A stretch of DNA of 20,660 nt from a virus: the IMG/VR virus record IMGVR_UViG_3300031576_001278, positions 1-20,660 of that record; one strand, 5' to 3'. The first letter of the stretch is position 1; each line of letters opens with the position of its first letter. The position numbers and the translations under genes are program-made. Positions 1 through 6,339 of the stretch are shown here, piece after piece. The notes beneath the pieces are model-generated. The model saw only the letters and a program-made list of their open reading frames with translations, was not told the DNA's origin and ran no database searches.

Positions 1-780
1 TCATGGTTCCCTTGTTTCGATCAGCCGGGTCAAAAGATCGAAGGCAGACTCCTGCAACGAGAGCTTTGTGGGTTCGAGCGCGGCCCCGGCGGCGGCCCGG
101 GCGGCGTCCCCGGCGGCGTCCCCGGCGGCGGCCCGGGAGGCGGCCCAGGCGGCGTCCCGGGCGGCGTCCCCGCCGGCGGCCCAGGCGGCGTCCCGGGCGG
201 CGTCCCGGGCGACGTGCCAGGCGGCGTCCCGGGCGGCGTCCCCGGCGGCGGCCCGGGAGGCGGCCCAGGCGGCGTCCCGGGCGGCGTCCCGGGCGGCGTC
301 CCCGGCGGCGGCCCGGGCGGCGTCCCCGGCGGCGTCCCCGGCGGCGGCCCGGGAGGCGGCCCAGGCGGCGGCCAAAGTCGGCCGGGATGCTTTGAATGTT
401 CCAAGATCCACGATTGGTGGCAAGCATTCGAGTGCGTCCGCCTGTTCATCGAGCTTGGCCAGCCGCAACCAGGCCGGGATATGGACGCGCAACAACCAAT
501 CGGCGATCAGCCATCCCCGCCGTTCTTTGACCGTCGGCGTCGCCCGCGTGCCTACGAGTTTCGGGATATAGGGCTTCAGACGCTGCCGTCCGGCATCATC
601 GAGATCATCGTTCCAGCGGCGGCAGAAGGCTGAGATGATCGGACAGGCGCAAGCCGGCGAATCGGTGTGGGGCTCGCCGGCAACGAAGGCGACGGCTTCC
701 ATGACGCAGAGGCCATCATTGGCCGGATGACTTCCGCGCTCCAGGACCAGGCCGTCGAGATCGAGCACGCGCGGTGTCAT
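1..780 (-). CDS. Unrecognised phage-type protein with Ala-rich tetrapeptide-repeat C-terminal region
   Basis: Predicted 259 aa; the stop is at the window edge (1-3) and the ATG at 778-780 overlaps the upstream regulator stop as ATGA, so the two genes are translationally coupled. Residues 1-136 form a globular-looking domain with four Cys (25, 44, 46, 53) and many Trp. Residues 137-234 are a strict four-residue repeat, mostly x-D-A-A with x = G, R or W, including two copies of WAASRAAAGDAA plus variants. The last 25 residues return to ordinary sequence. Ala-rich four-residue spacing suggests one long helix with a slowly rotating Arg/Trp stripe. I have an unverified impression of similar N-terminal domains with Ala-rich tails in other uncharacterised phage proteins. 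The function is unknown. That it is coding is supported by the coupling and by normal sequence on both sides of the repeat. Confidence 0.75.
   Translation of the reverse strand: MTPRVLDLDGLVLERGSHPANDGLCVMEAVAFVAGEPHTDSPACACPIISAFCRRWNDDLDDAGRQRLKPYIPKLVGTRATPTVKERRGWLIADWLLRVHIPAWLRLAKLDEQADALECLPPIVDLGTFKASRPTLAAAWAASRAAAGDAAGDAARAAAGDAARDAARDAAWAASRAAAGDAARDAAWHVARDAARDAAWAAGGDAARDAAWAASRAAAGDAAGDAARAAAGAALEPTKLSLQESAFDLLTRLIETREP
79..372. repeat. 12-bp minisatellite within the Ala-rich gene
   Basis: About 24 degenerate GC-rich 12-bp units (consensus near gcggcgtcccgg on the + strand) encode residues 137-234 of the 1-780 protein. Higher-order copies are exact. Bases 84-153 and 300-369 are the same 70 bp, offset 216 bp (18 units). 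Bases 121-170 and 241-290 are also identical, offset 120 bp (10 units). All offsets are multiples of 12, so unit gain or loss keeps the frame. This pattern points to expansion by slippage or unequal recombination. Confidence 0.9.
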
Positions 781-1322
781 CGTTCTTCCTTGCCCTTCTT
801 CGCGGGCTTGGGCTTGGGCTCGGCCTGTGCTGGCGCATCCAGCCTAGCCATCTCACGCTCGATCAGCGCTGCAACGATCGGCGCCTTAGCTGGCTTGCCT
901 TGGCCAAGCGTGTGCTTTCGTTTCACGGCTTGAAGATCAAGCCACTCGACGCATCGGCGGGGCAAGACCAGCGTAATCGTCACCCCCTCCGAGATCATCA
1001 TTGGGGCCGTACTCACAGCGACCAAAGTAGGCCGAGAATACCCATAAGGCAATGATTCCTTTGAAGTTTTGGTTACGCCGCCACCAGTGGCGGCCGAGGT
1101 TACAGCGATAGTCCGCGGCTCAGATGTGACGGCGTCATCAGACGTGACAGCGCCACTCGTCAGACCATGGCGGGAGGGCTCAGCAAGGATGCGATGAAGA
1201 TGCTGTCTACTGAGCCCCAACAACTTAGCGGCATTCGACTTATTGCCTTCCGCAATTTGCAGGGCCTCCACGAGTGCCGCGTGTCGCTGGGCTGTCCCCC
1301 TGCAGTCACGCCACAGTCTCAT
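777..1322 (-). CDS. Putative transcriptional regulator with Fis-type HTH and ribbon-helix-helix-like segment
   Basis: 181 aa. Residues about 16-46 match the Fis/HTH_8 helix-turn-helix pattern: an A-L-x-x-A-x-G-N helix, then AAKLLGLSRQHLHRIL. Residues about 50-108 are a Ser/Thr/Ala-rich linker. Residues about 111-162 look like a ribbon-helix-helix fold: a short strand (GVTITLVL), a helix with W127, a second helix (IVAALIEREMARL), then a Lys/Pro-rich tail. The ATG at 1320-1322 has no Shine-Dalgarno. A TTGACA/TGTAAC promoter sits so close upstream that the mRNA may be nearly leaderless; a GTG at codon 18 is the alternative start. It is the first gene of a two-gene operon with 1-780 and is divergent from the 1412 gene. 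I infer that it autoregulates through the 11-bp inverted repeat at 1325-1391. Confidence 0.7.
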   Translation of the reverse strand: MRLWRDCRGTAQRHAALVEALQIAEGNKSNAAKLLGLSRQHLHRILAEPSRHGLTSGAVTSDDAVTSEPRTIAVTSAATGGGVTKTSKESLPYGYSRPTLVAVSTAPMMISEGVTITLVLPRRCVEWLDLQAVKRKHTLGQGKPAKAPIVAALIEREMARLDAPAQAEPKPKPAKKGKEER

Positions 1323-1324
1323 TG

Positions 1325-1391
1325 GCGCGTATGTTACATCCTCGCGTGCTCGCGTGTCAAGGACTTAACCCTCGCCTTGAAACATACGCGC
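1325..1391. promoter_or_regulatory. Divergent operator region: perfect 11-bp inverted repeat
   Basis: The arms gcgcgtatgtt (1325-1335) and aacatacgcgc (1381-1391) are exact reverse complements separated by 45 bp. The left arm covers the -10 of the leftward promoter; the right arm covers the end of the -35 of the candidate rightward promoter. Between them lies a tandem duplicated 8-mer, ctcgcgtg (1341-1348 and 1349-1356). The right arm extends into an imperfect palindrome, acatacgcgcgaatgt (1384-1399 region). Spacing of two like half-sites fits looping or cooperative binding by a regulator encoded next door; the binding is inferred. Confidence 0.65.
1333..1360 (-). promoter_or_regulatory. Predicted sigma70-type promoter of the leftward regulator
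   Basis: On the minus strand there is a perfect TTGACA (1360-1355), a 16-bp spacer and TGTAAC (1338-1333, 4 of 6 to TATAAT). The expected start of transcription falls within a few bases of the ATG at 1322, which would give a leaderless or nearly leaderless transcript. The left arm of the inverted repeat overlaps the -10. Confidence 0.5.
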
Positions 1392-1405
1392 GAATGTGCC
1401 ATTCT
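1377..1405 (+). promoter_or_regulatory. Weak candidate promoter of the rightward RHH gene
   Basis: TTGAAA (1377-1382, 5 of 6) with a 17-bp spacer and a poor -10, CATTCT (1400-1405, 3 of 6). Transcription would begin near the ATG at 1412. The right operator arm overlaps the -35 and spacer. The -10 is weak, so this is tentative. Confidence 0.3.
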
Positions 1406-1411
1406 CCCGCC

Positions 1412-1594
1412 ATGGGAAGCGAACGAAAGAAGAAGCCACCCATGAAAAATGGGCCAGACGATCATGTTGGGGTGCGAATCAAGAGATCGCTGCGACGACG
1501 GCTCAACACCTATGCGTCGAGCCAGGACCGCGAGAAGCAAGGTGTCCTCGACGAGGCCGTCGAGGAATATCTGGTGAAGCGCGGCGCTCAGTGA
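1412..1594 (+). CDS. Small ribbon-helix-helix (CopG/Arc-like) DNA-binding protein
   Basis: 60 aa from the ATG at 1412, or 50 aa from the ATG at 1442. The core from about residue 15 reads as an RHH fold: strand HVGVRIKRS, helix LRRRLNTYASSQ, turn and second helix GVLDEAVEEYLVKRG. Arg/Lys on the strand would enter the DNA major groove as a dimer. Neither start has a strong Shine-Dalgarno; 1412 fits the nearby promoter as a leaderless start. It is divergent from the Fis/RHH regulator and shares its control region, so the pair may form a small switch. An RHH antitoxin is possible, but no toxin-like gene adjoins it. Longer in-frame starts back to 1274 would cross the operator and look unlike protein. 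Confidence 0.6.
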   Translation: MGSERKKKPPMKNGPDDHVGVRIKRSLRRRLNTYASSQDREKQGVLDEAVEEYLVKRGAQ

Positions 1595-1681
1595 TCCCCG
1601 GCACGCCACCGGGAGGGGCCGGGCAGCGGAAGCGCCGGACAGTGGGATCTTCTACCCCGAGAGCGTTCCAAAAGGAAATAG

Positions 1682-1711
1682 TTGACATCACCGACAGCGC
1701 AGCGGTAGGCT
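1682..1711 (+). promoter_or_regulatory. Candidate promoter upstream of the exported-protein gene
   Basis: TTGACA (1682-1687) is perfect, but the -10 is only TAGGCT (1706-1711, spacer 18, 3 of 6). It lies in the 185-bp gap 1595-1779, in which I see no ORF or RNA gene, about 70 bp before the ATG at 1780. It would let that gene be expressed independently of the phage late operon. Confidence 0.3.
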
Positions 1712-1779
1712 CTGATCCTCCGGCCCTGAGGTAGCAAAAACGTTCAGCTTAGATCCGAGGTTCGGATAGGGAAGGCGCG

Positions 1780-2346
1780 ATGCTCCGAGTTCTTATCGCG
1801 ATCCTGAGCACGATTCTCCCTCGTGTGGCTGTCGCCGCCGACAAGCCGAGAGCCCCACAGACGGACGATGGGTCGTCGTCCGTGTTGAGAAGGGGATTCC
1901 CTTGCCGCTACCTCGAGCTACAAGCACCGCACTATCGGGTCACCTGGGCCAGAGCGATGGCCGAGCGAGAGCTGCGACAGCCCACTGCCGAAGAGATCAA
2001 GGCGGCGACCAGCCCCTTCTTGGTGGTCGCCTACTCGCACACGAAACCCTACGTCGGCACCGGCGGCTGGCGCTGCACCCATTCAGCGCCGCCGATAAAG
2101 GCAGTGATGAGGGTCGGTGACGAACGCATCGAGGCGGACATGACCGTGTCGCAACGGACGTGGACCAACCCCATGGGGGCCCAATGGAACACCTACGACG
2201 GAACCGCCGCGTTTCCACTAGAACAAGCAATGGCGCTGGTCAGCAAGGTAGACCGGAAATTGCAGGTCGCCGTCGCTTTCCGTGGAGCTGATCCGTTCGT
2301 GTTCGAGTTCCGGGCGAAGGATTTGGGCCTGCTAACCCCCCCCTGA
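1780..2346 (+). CDS. Unrecognised exported protein (possible moron/cargo gene)
   Basis: 188 aa with a typical Sec signal peptide: Arg near the start, a hydrophobic run (VLIAILSTILP) and a VAVAA stretch giving probable cleavage after residue 20. The mature part of about 168 aa has two Cys (42, 98) that could form a disulfide, and mixed alpha/beta composition. I recognise no domain or catalytic motif. A GGGAAGG Shine-Dalgarno lies just upstream of the ATG. It is transcribed opposite to the whole late operon, ends 28 bp from the convergent tail gene, and has a candidate promoter of its own. That layout is typical of accessory genes carried at the edge of phage late regions and expressed in the lysogen. 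It could equally be a host gene if the prophage ends nearby. I see no terminator hairpin in 2347-2374. Confidence 0.65.
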   Translation: MLRVLIAILSTILPRVAVAADKPRAPQTDDGSSSVLRRGFPCRYLELQAPHYRVTWARAMAERELRQPTAEEIKAATSPFLVVAYSHTKPYVGTGGWRCTHSAPPIKAVMRVGDERIEADMTVSQRTWTNPMGAQWNTYDGTAAFPLEQAMALVSKVDRKLQVAVAFRGADPFVFEFRAKDLGLLTPP

Positions 2347-2374
2347 GTTTCCCCAGACGATCAAAGCAGATGCC

Positions 2375-2704
2375 CTAGCCGGTTCCTTCTGATCTGATCC
2401 CCGCCAGCCGCGCCGCGTCACGGACGTGGGGGATCATCTCGGGCTGCCAGGGGCAGGTGGCCAGGCGCAGCATCAGGGCGAGCTGCTCCTCCCCTGTCAT
2501 GAGAAGCTCGCAGGGTTGCTTCAGCACGCGTCCCCCGCGGGGCGCCGGCTCGCTGAGCGCCAGCATCCTCAGCCGGAGGTCGGCCTCGGCGCGGAGCTGG
2601 TCATCGGGCACGTATAGCGGCTGGTCCAAGGCGATCCACCAGAGCTGGAACGCCTCGAAGGCTGCGTCGTCGTCGAGGATGACCCGGAGGTCACGCCCGC
2701 CTAC
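2375..2704 (-). CDS. Unrecognised small protein after the tail appendage gene; start unresolved
   Basis: About 108 codons of convincing protein end at 2375. It has a DDDAAFEAFQLWW-type helix, a second helix rich in Arg/Leu, a PRGGR-x-LKQPCELLMTG stretch and a C-rich LATCPWQPE motif. No ATG lies near its 5' end. The in-frame ATG at 3046 runs deep inside the upstream gene, where the frame is clearly a shadow. In-frame alternatives are TTG at 2629 and GTG at 2611, but both would remove the well-formed first helix. The frame is -1 relative to the upstream appendage gene and opens at its stop codon (2701-2703). Expression could therefore use a non-canonical start, reinitiation or readthrough by frameshifting; a sequence error is also possible. 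By position, last in the tail operon, a tail-fibre assembly or tip role is plausible but unproven. Confidence 0.5.
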   Translation of the reverse strand, partial: VGGRDLRVILDDDAAFEAFQLWWIALDQPLYVPDDQLRAEADLRLRMLALSEPAPRGGRVLKQPCELLMTGEEQLALMLRLATCPWQPEMIPHVRDAARLAGIRSEGTG

Positions 2705-3306
2705 TTGATCGTGCCGTTGCCCCGGATGGCCTCGACGCTGTATTCGGCCATCTTGAGATCGTCCGTAGCGCCACCCTGTCCGGTCAGCTTGCTCGTCTGC
2801 GACGAGCCAAAGTTCAGTGAGCTCAGGCCGAAGTTGACCGCGATGATCGTGGGTGCCGCCGCTGGCGCGGCATCCTTCAGGTAAAAGCCCTGGACCGCAC
2901 ACACCGTGCTTGAGCGACGCGTCAGGATGAGATCGAACTGGCCGATGTTGCTCGCTACCGCAGCCGCAGAGGCGAGGATCGTGTTGAACTGCGTCCCGAT
3001 GTAGAAGCGCAGGGTCTTGGCGTTCGTGTTGTTCGCTAGCGTGCACAGACCGCGTAGGCGAAGCGCATCCCCGTCAGCGAGCAGGTTCGCCGCGATCGTG
3101 AATGAGTAGCCTGCCAGATCCGTCTCGCCCGTGCTGACGTTGCCCGCCCCGACCGAGAATCCGACTCCGAAGTGCTGGGTCTTGAGCAACCCGTTGTCGT
3201 CCATGGCTGTCTTCAGGACGTTCTCGTTATCCCGAATGTGCGTGTTCAGAAGAGCGGCGCTCACGACCTCCAGCGGGACCCACGTCCGGGGCGTTGTCCA
3301 GGCCAT
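2701..3306 (-). CDS. Tail appendage / receptor-binding-region protein
   Basis: 201 aa. The first 30 residues (MAWTTPRTWVPLEVVSAALL then NTHIRDN) match a short N-terminal module common in phage tail appendage proteins, probably used for attachment to the tail tip. Residues about 45-200 are Gly/Ala/Thr-rich with alternating hydrophobic strands, suggesting a trimeric beta-structured head. A GAGGAG Shine-Dalgarno overlaps the stop region of the upstream hub gene, 9 bp away. Its place directly after the hub at the end of the tail operon fits a tail fibre or host-recognition protein. The assignment rests on the N-terminal motif and location; the C-terminal part is not recognised. Confidence 0.6.
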   Translation of the reverse strand: MAWTTPRTWVPLEVVSAALLNTHIRDNENVLKTAMDDNGLLKTQHFGVGFSVGAGNVSTGETDLAGYSFTIAANLLADGDALRLRGLCTLANNTNAKTLRFYIGTQFNTILASAAAVASNIGQFDLILTRRSSTVCAVQGFYLKDAAPAAAPTIIAVNFGLSSLNFGSSQTSKLTGQGGATDDLKMAEYSVEAIRGNGTIK

Positions 3307-3315
3307 TCTGTCTCC

Positions 3316-6300
3316 TCAGTACAGGGCGATGCCGTTGCCGCCATTCCAGAGCAGCGCGCGCATCGCTTCAGTAAGCGTCGCCTTGCCGAAGCCAAGCTCG
3401 TCGATCATCCCATCCCAATGATTCAGGGCGTTGACCGCGCCGATCGCGAAGTCCTGCGTAGTGTCGGTCGGTGGCCCCGTGGTAGGCGCAGACTCCACAG
3501 TCCCGTTGTTGACCTGGAGATTCACCTGGTTCGCGGTCGGATCGTGCCACCCCACCAAGAAGTGCCAGGCGCCGGCCGTCAAGTTCACCGACCCTACGAT
3601 GCCGAGCGAGGCGCCGGCCGCGTCGTAGACCTCGTAGCGACAGCGTCCCGAAGCGTCGTCCGTATACAGGGACCACTCCCGGCGCTTCCCAGCGATGATC
3701 TGGCTGCCGGCGACGAAGGCCTCGGGCTTCACCCAGCAGAAACAAAAATGGTGGATGTCGCCGGTGGATAGGTCGGCATTATCGGCAACCGACAGATATT
3801 GCGAGCTTGATCTTTCGAAGTCGTTGCCCATCCCGACCTGGCCGGCTGAGGCAACCGGGGCATTCGTCGGAGCGAGATGGCTCTGCTTGGCCCGGTCGTA
3901 GCGAATCCCCGCATCCTTTTCATCGAGCGGCCAGTACCCACTGAGGAGTGCCCTGACGTCTTGGGCGAGAGCAGGAGACAAGAAGCTGCCAAAGCCCAGG
4001 CGTGTCGAGGAATCGAGTTCGCCGAACCCAGCGGTCCCAAGAATCCAGAATGTCTCGGTGTCTGCCGGGATCAGTCGCCAGGTACAGCGGATGCTCCCGG
4101 CGGTGCGCATGTCAAACGCGATCTCGTTGATGTAGAAGCCGGCCGGCTCGACGAGCGCACTGACGCCCGTCACGCTTTCCGAGAACCCAACGCGGTCCGA
4201 GATTTCACGCGCAAGGGCTTGCGTCATGAGCGTATCCGACTCATTCGCCAGGAAAGTCACGGCTTCGACCTTCGTCGCCGGAAGCTTGCTGCGGTTCAGG
4301 ATGTAGTGGGCGATATCGAGGCCGACCTCGAGGCTGTTCTGGTAAGGCATGTCGTAGGCAACGACCGCCTCGCCGTAGATTCTCTTCCGGATCGTATCGT
4401 CGCTCGCTTCGAGGATCATTGGCTCGAACGAGTAGACACCCTTGCCCCTGAGCTGAAGCTTGGTCAACCAGCCATCGAAGACGGTCCTGTTCGTGCCAGC
4501 CGTACCGCTGTTGAGCACCTCGACCGCGGCGGTGTTGGAACCGTAATCGGCCGTCACCGCGAGCTGCGCCGTCCTATCCTCCCCAGTTCCGTCGCGGTTC
4601 TCGAAGAAAAGGTAGTCGGTCGTCGGCTCTGGCACGACGAGCTCCGTGCCTCCCACGCGGATCGCTGGCTGCGAAGGATCACGGTACGGGCAGATAAACA
4701 CAGGCGGCATCGTGAAGCGTGGGATGAACTGAGGCGAGCCTAGGCTGAATAGCACCGTCGTTGCCGACGGATCGATCCTGCGAGGGCGTACCTGTACCTT
4801 GACGCGATTGGCCATGTCGTCGCGAGTTCGGCGTACCTGTACGGCCAGGCTCTCCGCATCCGTCACGTCGATCGAGTTCGTGGTCTTCAGGCCGCGCGAG
4901 CGTCGGCCCTCGAACGTCAGGGTCTCGCCCTGCGTGGTGTTCCCCTTGACGAAGACCGACGCAAACTCCGAGGCCGCGAGCTTCTGGAATTCGCTCAGCA
5001 GCGTGGTCGATTCGTCGAAGGCGTTATCGAAGGCCGCTGCGAAGCGGTCCGTATCCGTATCGATCGACGTTGCGGCCGGCTGAGAATCGATTGCGGCGAG
5101 CAGGAGCGAGAAGAGCTGGTCGGCCCGCTGCTCAATCTGCACCGTAAGGCCACGCGGCTTCGTTCGGGCGGCCTCATCCATCCAGTCTACGCACCGAATC
5201 GCGACGATCCGACGTTGCTTCCCCGGCACCACGGCGATGTCGGTGACCTTGCCACGCCACTTGTAGTAGGTCACGCCACCATAGACGATCGCGACGCGAA
5301 CCTTGACCCCCACCTCGAACCCAGCCCGGCACTTGGGATTGTCGGGAGAATAATAACCGGGGTTGCCGGCGGAATCGTAGTTGATCAGTGACAATTCCAG
5401 CGTCCCGGCCTCTGCCACCCTGTCGAGGTCTCCGGTCCCAGCGATGCCATAGCGAAACTGGATCTGGTCCTCGCCCGACACGTCGACAACGACAGAGGTC
5501 CATTCGTCGGGCGGGATCGTGATCTCGCGGCTTACCGGCGCGGAATCTTGGCCACCTGACACCGCGAAGTCCTCTGTCACCAGCAGGCCATACTTGAGCG
5601 CGAGGTAGTACCCTACGCGTCGTCTGTCGGCCTGCGATAGCCATGAGCTGTAAACGATGATCTCGGCGATGCAGCCGTCGAAGGCGTTCCCGACCGAGCC
5701 CGCGCCAACTTGCAGCGTCCCCGTGAGAAGCGTCGTCGTGCCAGACACAATTGAGGCTATCTGCGAATCATCGAAGACGTTCTCGCCGATGTAGAGGTTC
5801 GTTGCGTCGTGCCCCCACATCGCGATGCGCGGCTGCCCGGGGATCGTAGGATCGTAGGCTCGGTCGGCGCCGCCGCTGTCCGTGTTCAGGACGGAGATCC
5901 GCCGCACGGGAGTCGTGTCGAAGTTGTAGAACACGCCAACGATCCCGTTGGTGTCTACGAAGAGATAGCGTTCCGTGCTCGTCTGCGTCGGGTCCTGGAG
6001 GAAAACGACGAAGATCGTACCTACCCCGTTCGCACCGAGGACCTGGGCCAGCGTGGCGCTCGAATCCAGGCGGTCATTGCTGCCGTCGAACAGCACGCAC
6101 GGCCGGCGCACCGGCCATTTCGCGACGACCAACTCCTTATCGGCGATGAACACGGGACGCTGAGAAGCCGTGCCCTGCGTAAGGTCGCGGCCGTTGCCGG
6201 AGGAATCCGCCCAGGTCGTGACCGGGGTGCCGTCCGCCAGGGTGATCGATCCCGCGTGCCACCAGGCCGTGGGCGAGAGGATCGACGGAAGGATAGGGAG

Positions 6301-6339
6301 GACCATCTGCACGTCGACGCTGGTCGGAACGACCCCCAT
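3316..6339 (-). CDS. Large tail-tip hub-like protein with LamG-like domains at both ends
   Basis: 1007 aa, starting at the ATG that overlaps the tape measure stop (TGATG). Residues about 22-255 look like a concanavalin A/LamG fold: WADSSGNGRDLTQ, LFDGSNDRLD, a FDGCIAEIIVYS strand and an RVGYYLALKYGL helix, as in glycan-binding LamG_3 domains. Residues about 260-790 form a long beta-rich body; YKWRGKVTDI and IRCVDWMD resemble siphovirus baseplate hub (Tal/gp27-like) proteins. Residues about 800-1000 are a second LamG-like domain (GYWPLDEKDA, DFERSSSQYLSV, WHFLVGWHD, DGMIDELGFG). No separate Dit-like or lambda L/K/I genes are seen, so this protein probably serves as most of the tail tip. The two lectin-like ends may bind host-surface glycans. 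The hub assignment is inferred mainly from position and size. Confidence 0.65.
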   Translation of the reverse strand: MGVVPTSVDVQMVLPILPSILSPTAWWHAGSITLADGTPVTTWADSSGNGRDLTQGTASQRPVFIADKELVVAKWPVRRPCVLFDGSNDRLDSSATLAQVLGANGVGTIFVVFLQDPTQTSTERYLFVDTNGIVGVFYNFDTTPVRRISVLNTDSGGADRAYDPTIPGQPRIAMWGHDATNLYIGENVFDDSQIASIVSGTTTLLTGTLQVGAGSVGNAFDGCIAEIIVYSSWLSQADRRRVGYYLALKYGLLVTEDFAVSGGQDSAPVSREITIPPDEWTSVVVDVSGEDQIQFRYGIAGTGDLDRVAEAGTLELSLINYDSAGNPGYYSPDNPKCRAGFEVGVKVRVAIVYGGVTYYKWRGKVTDIAVVPGKQRRIVAIRCVDWMDEAARTKPRGLTVQIEQRADQLFSLLLAAIDSQPAATSIDTDTDRFAAAFDNAFDESTTLLSEFQKLAASEFASVFVKGNTTQGETLTFEGRRSRGLKTTNSIDVTDAESLAVQVRRTRDDMANRVKVQVRPRRIDPSATTVLFSLGSPQFIPRFTMPPVFICPYRDPSQPAIRVGGTELVVPEPTTDYLFFENRDGTGEDRTAQLAVTADYGSNTAAVEVLNSGTAGTNRTVFDGWLTKLQLRGKGVYSFEPMILEASDDTIRKRIYGEAVVAYDMPYQNSLEVGLDIAHYILNRSKLPATKVEAVTFLANESDTLMTQALAREISDRVGFSESVTGVSALVEPAGFYINEIAFDMRTAGSIRCTWRLIPADTETFWILGTAGFGELDSSTRLGFGSFLSPALAQDVRALLSGYWPLDEKDAGIRYDRAKQSHLAPTNAPVASAGQVGMGNDFERSSSQYLSVADNADLSTGDIHHFCFCWVKPEAFVAGSQIIAGKRREWSLYTDDASGRCRYEVYDAAGASLGIVGSVNLTAGAWHFLVGWHDPTANQVNLQVNNGTVESAPTTGPPTDTTQDFAIGAVNALNHWDGMIDELGFGKATLTEAMRALLWNGGNGIALY

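Noticed and set aside
79-372. CRISPR-like array
   Set aside because: Units are 12 bp, contiguous and without unique spacers; they encode a tetrapeptide repeat.
30-449. Collagen-like Pro-Pro-Gly and Gly-Gly-Val-Pro frames, and several other long ORFs, over the GC-rich array
   Set aside because: A repeat unit of 12 bp (divisible by three) without A/T-rich codons keeps all frames open. Only the 1-780 minus frame continues into ordinary protein on both sides and is coupled to its neighbour.
2347-2374. Bidirectional terminator between the convergent genes
   Set aside because: I looked for an inverted repeat with a T tract on either strand and found none convincing in this 28-bp gap.
2375-3046. 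ATG at 3046 as start of the 2375 gene
   Set aside because: It would overlap about 345 bp of the appendage gene, and the first part reads as His/Gln/Arg-rich shadow sequence.
3877-4743. Plus-strand 288-aa frame inside the hub gene
   Set aside because: Antisense shadow; no ribosome site and no recognisable protein pattern.
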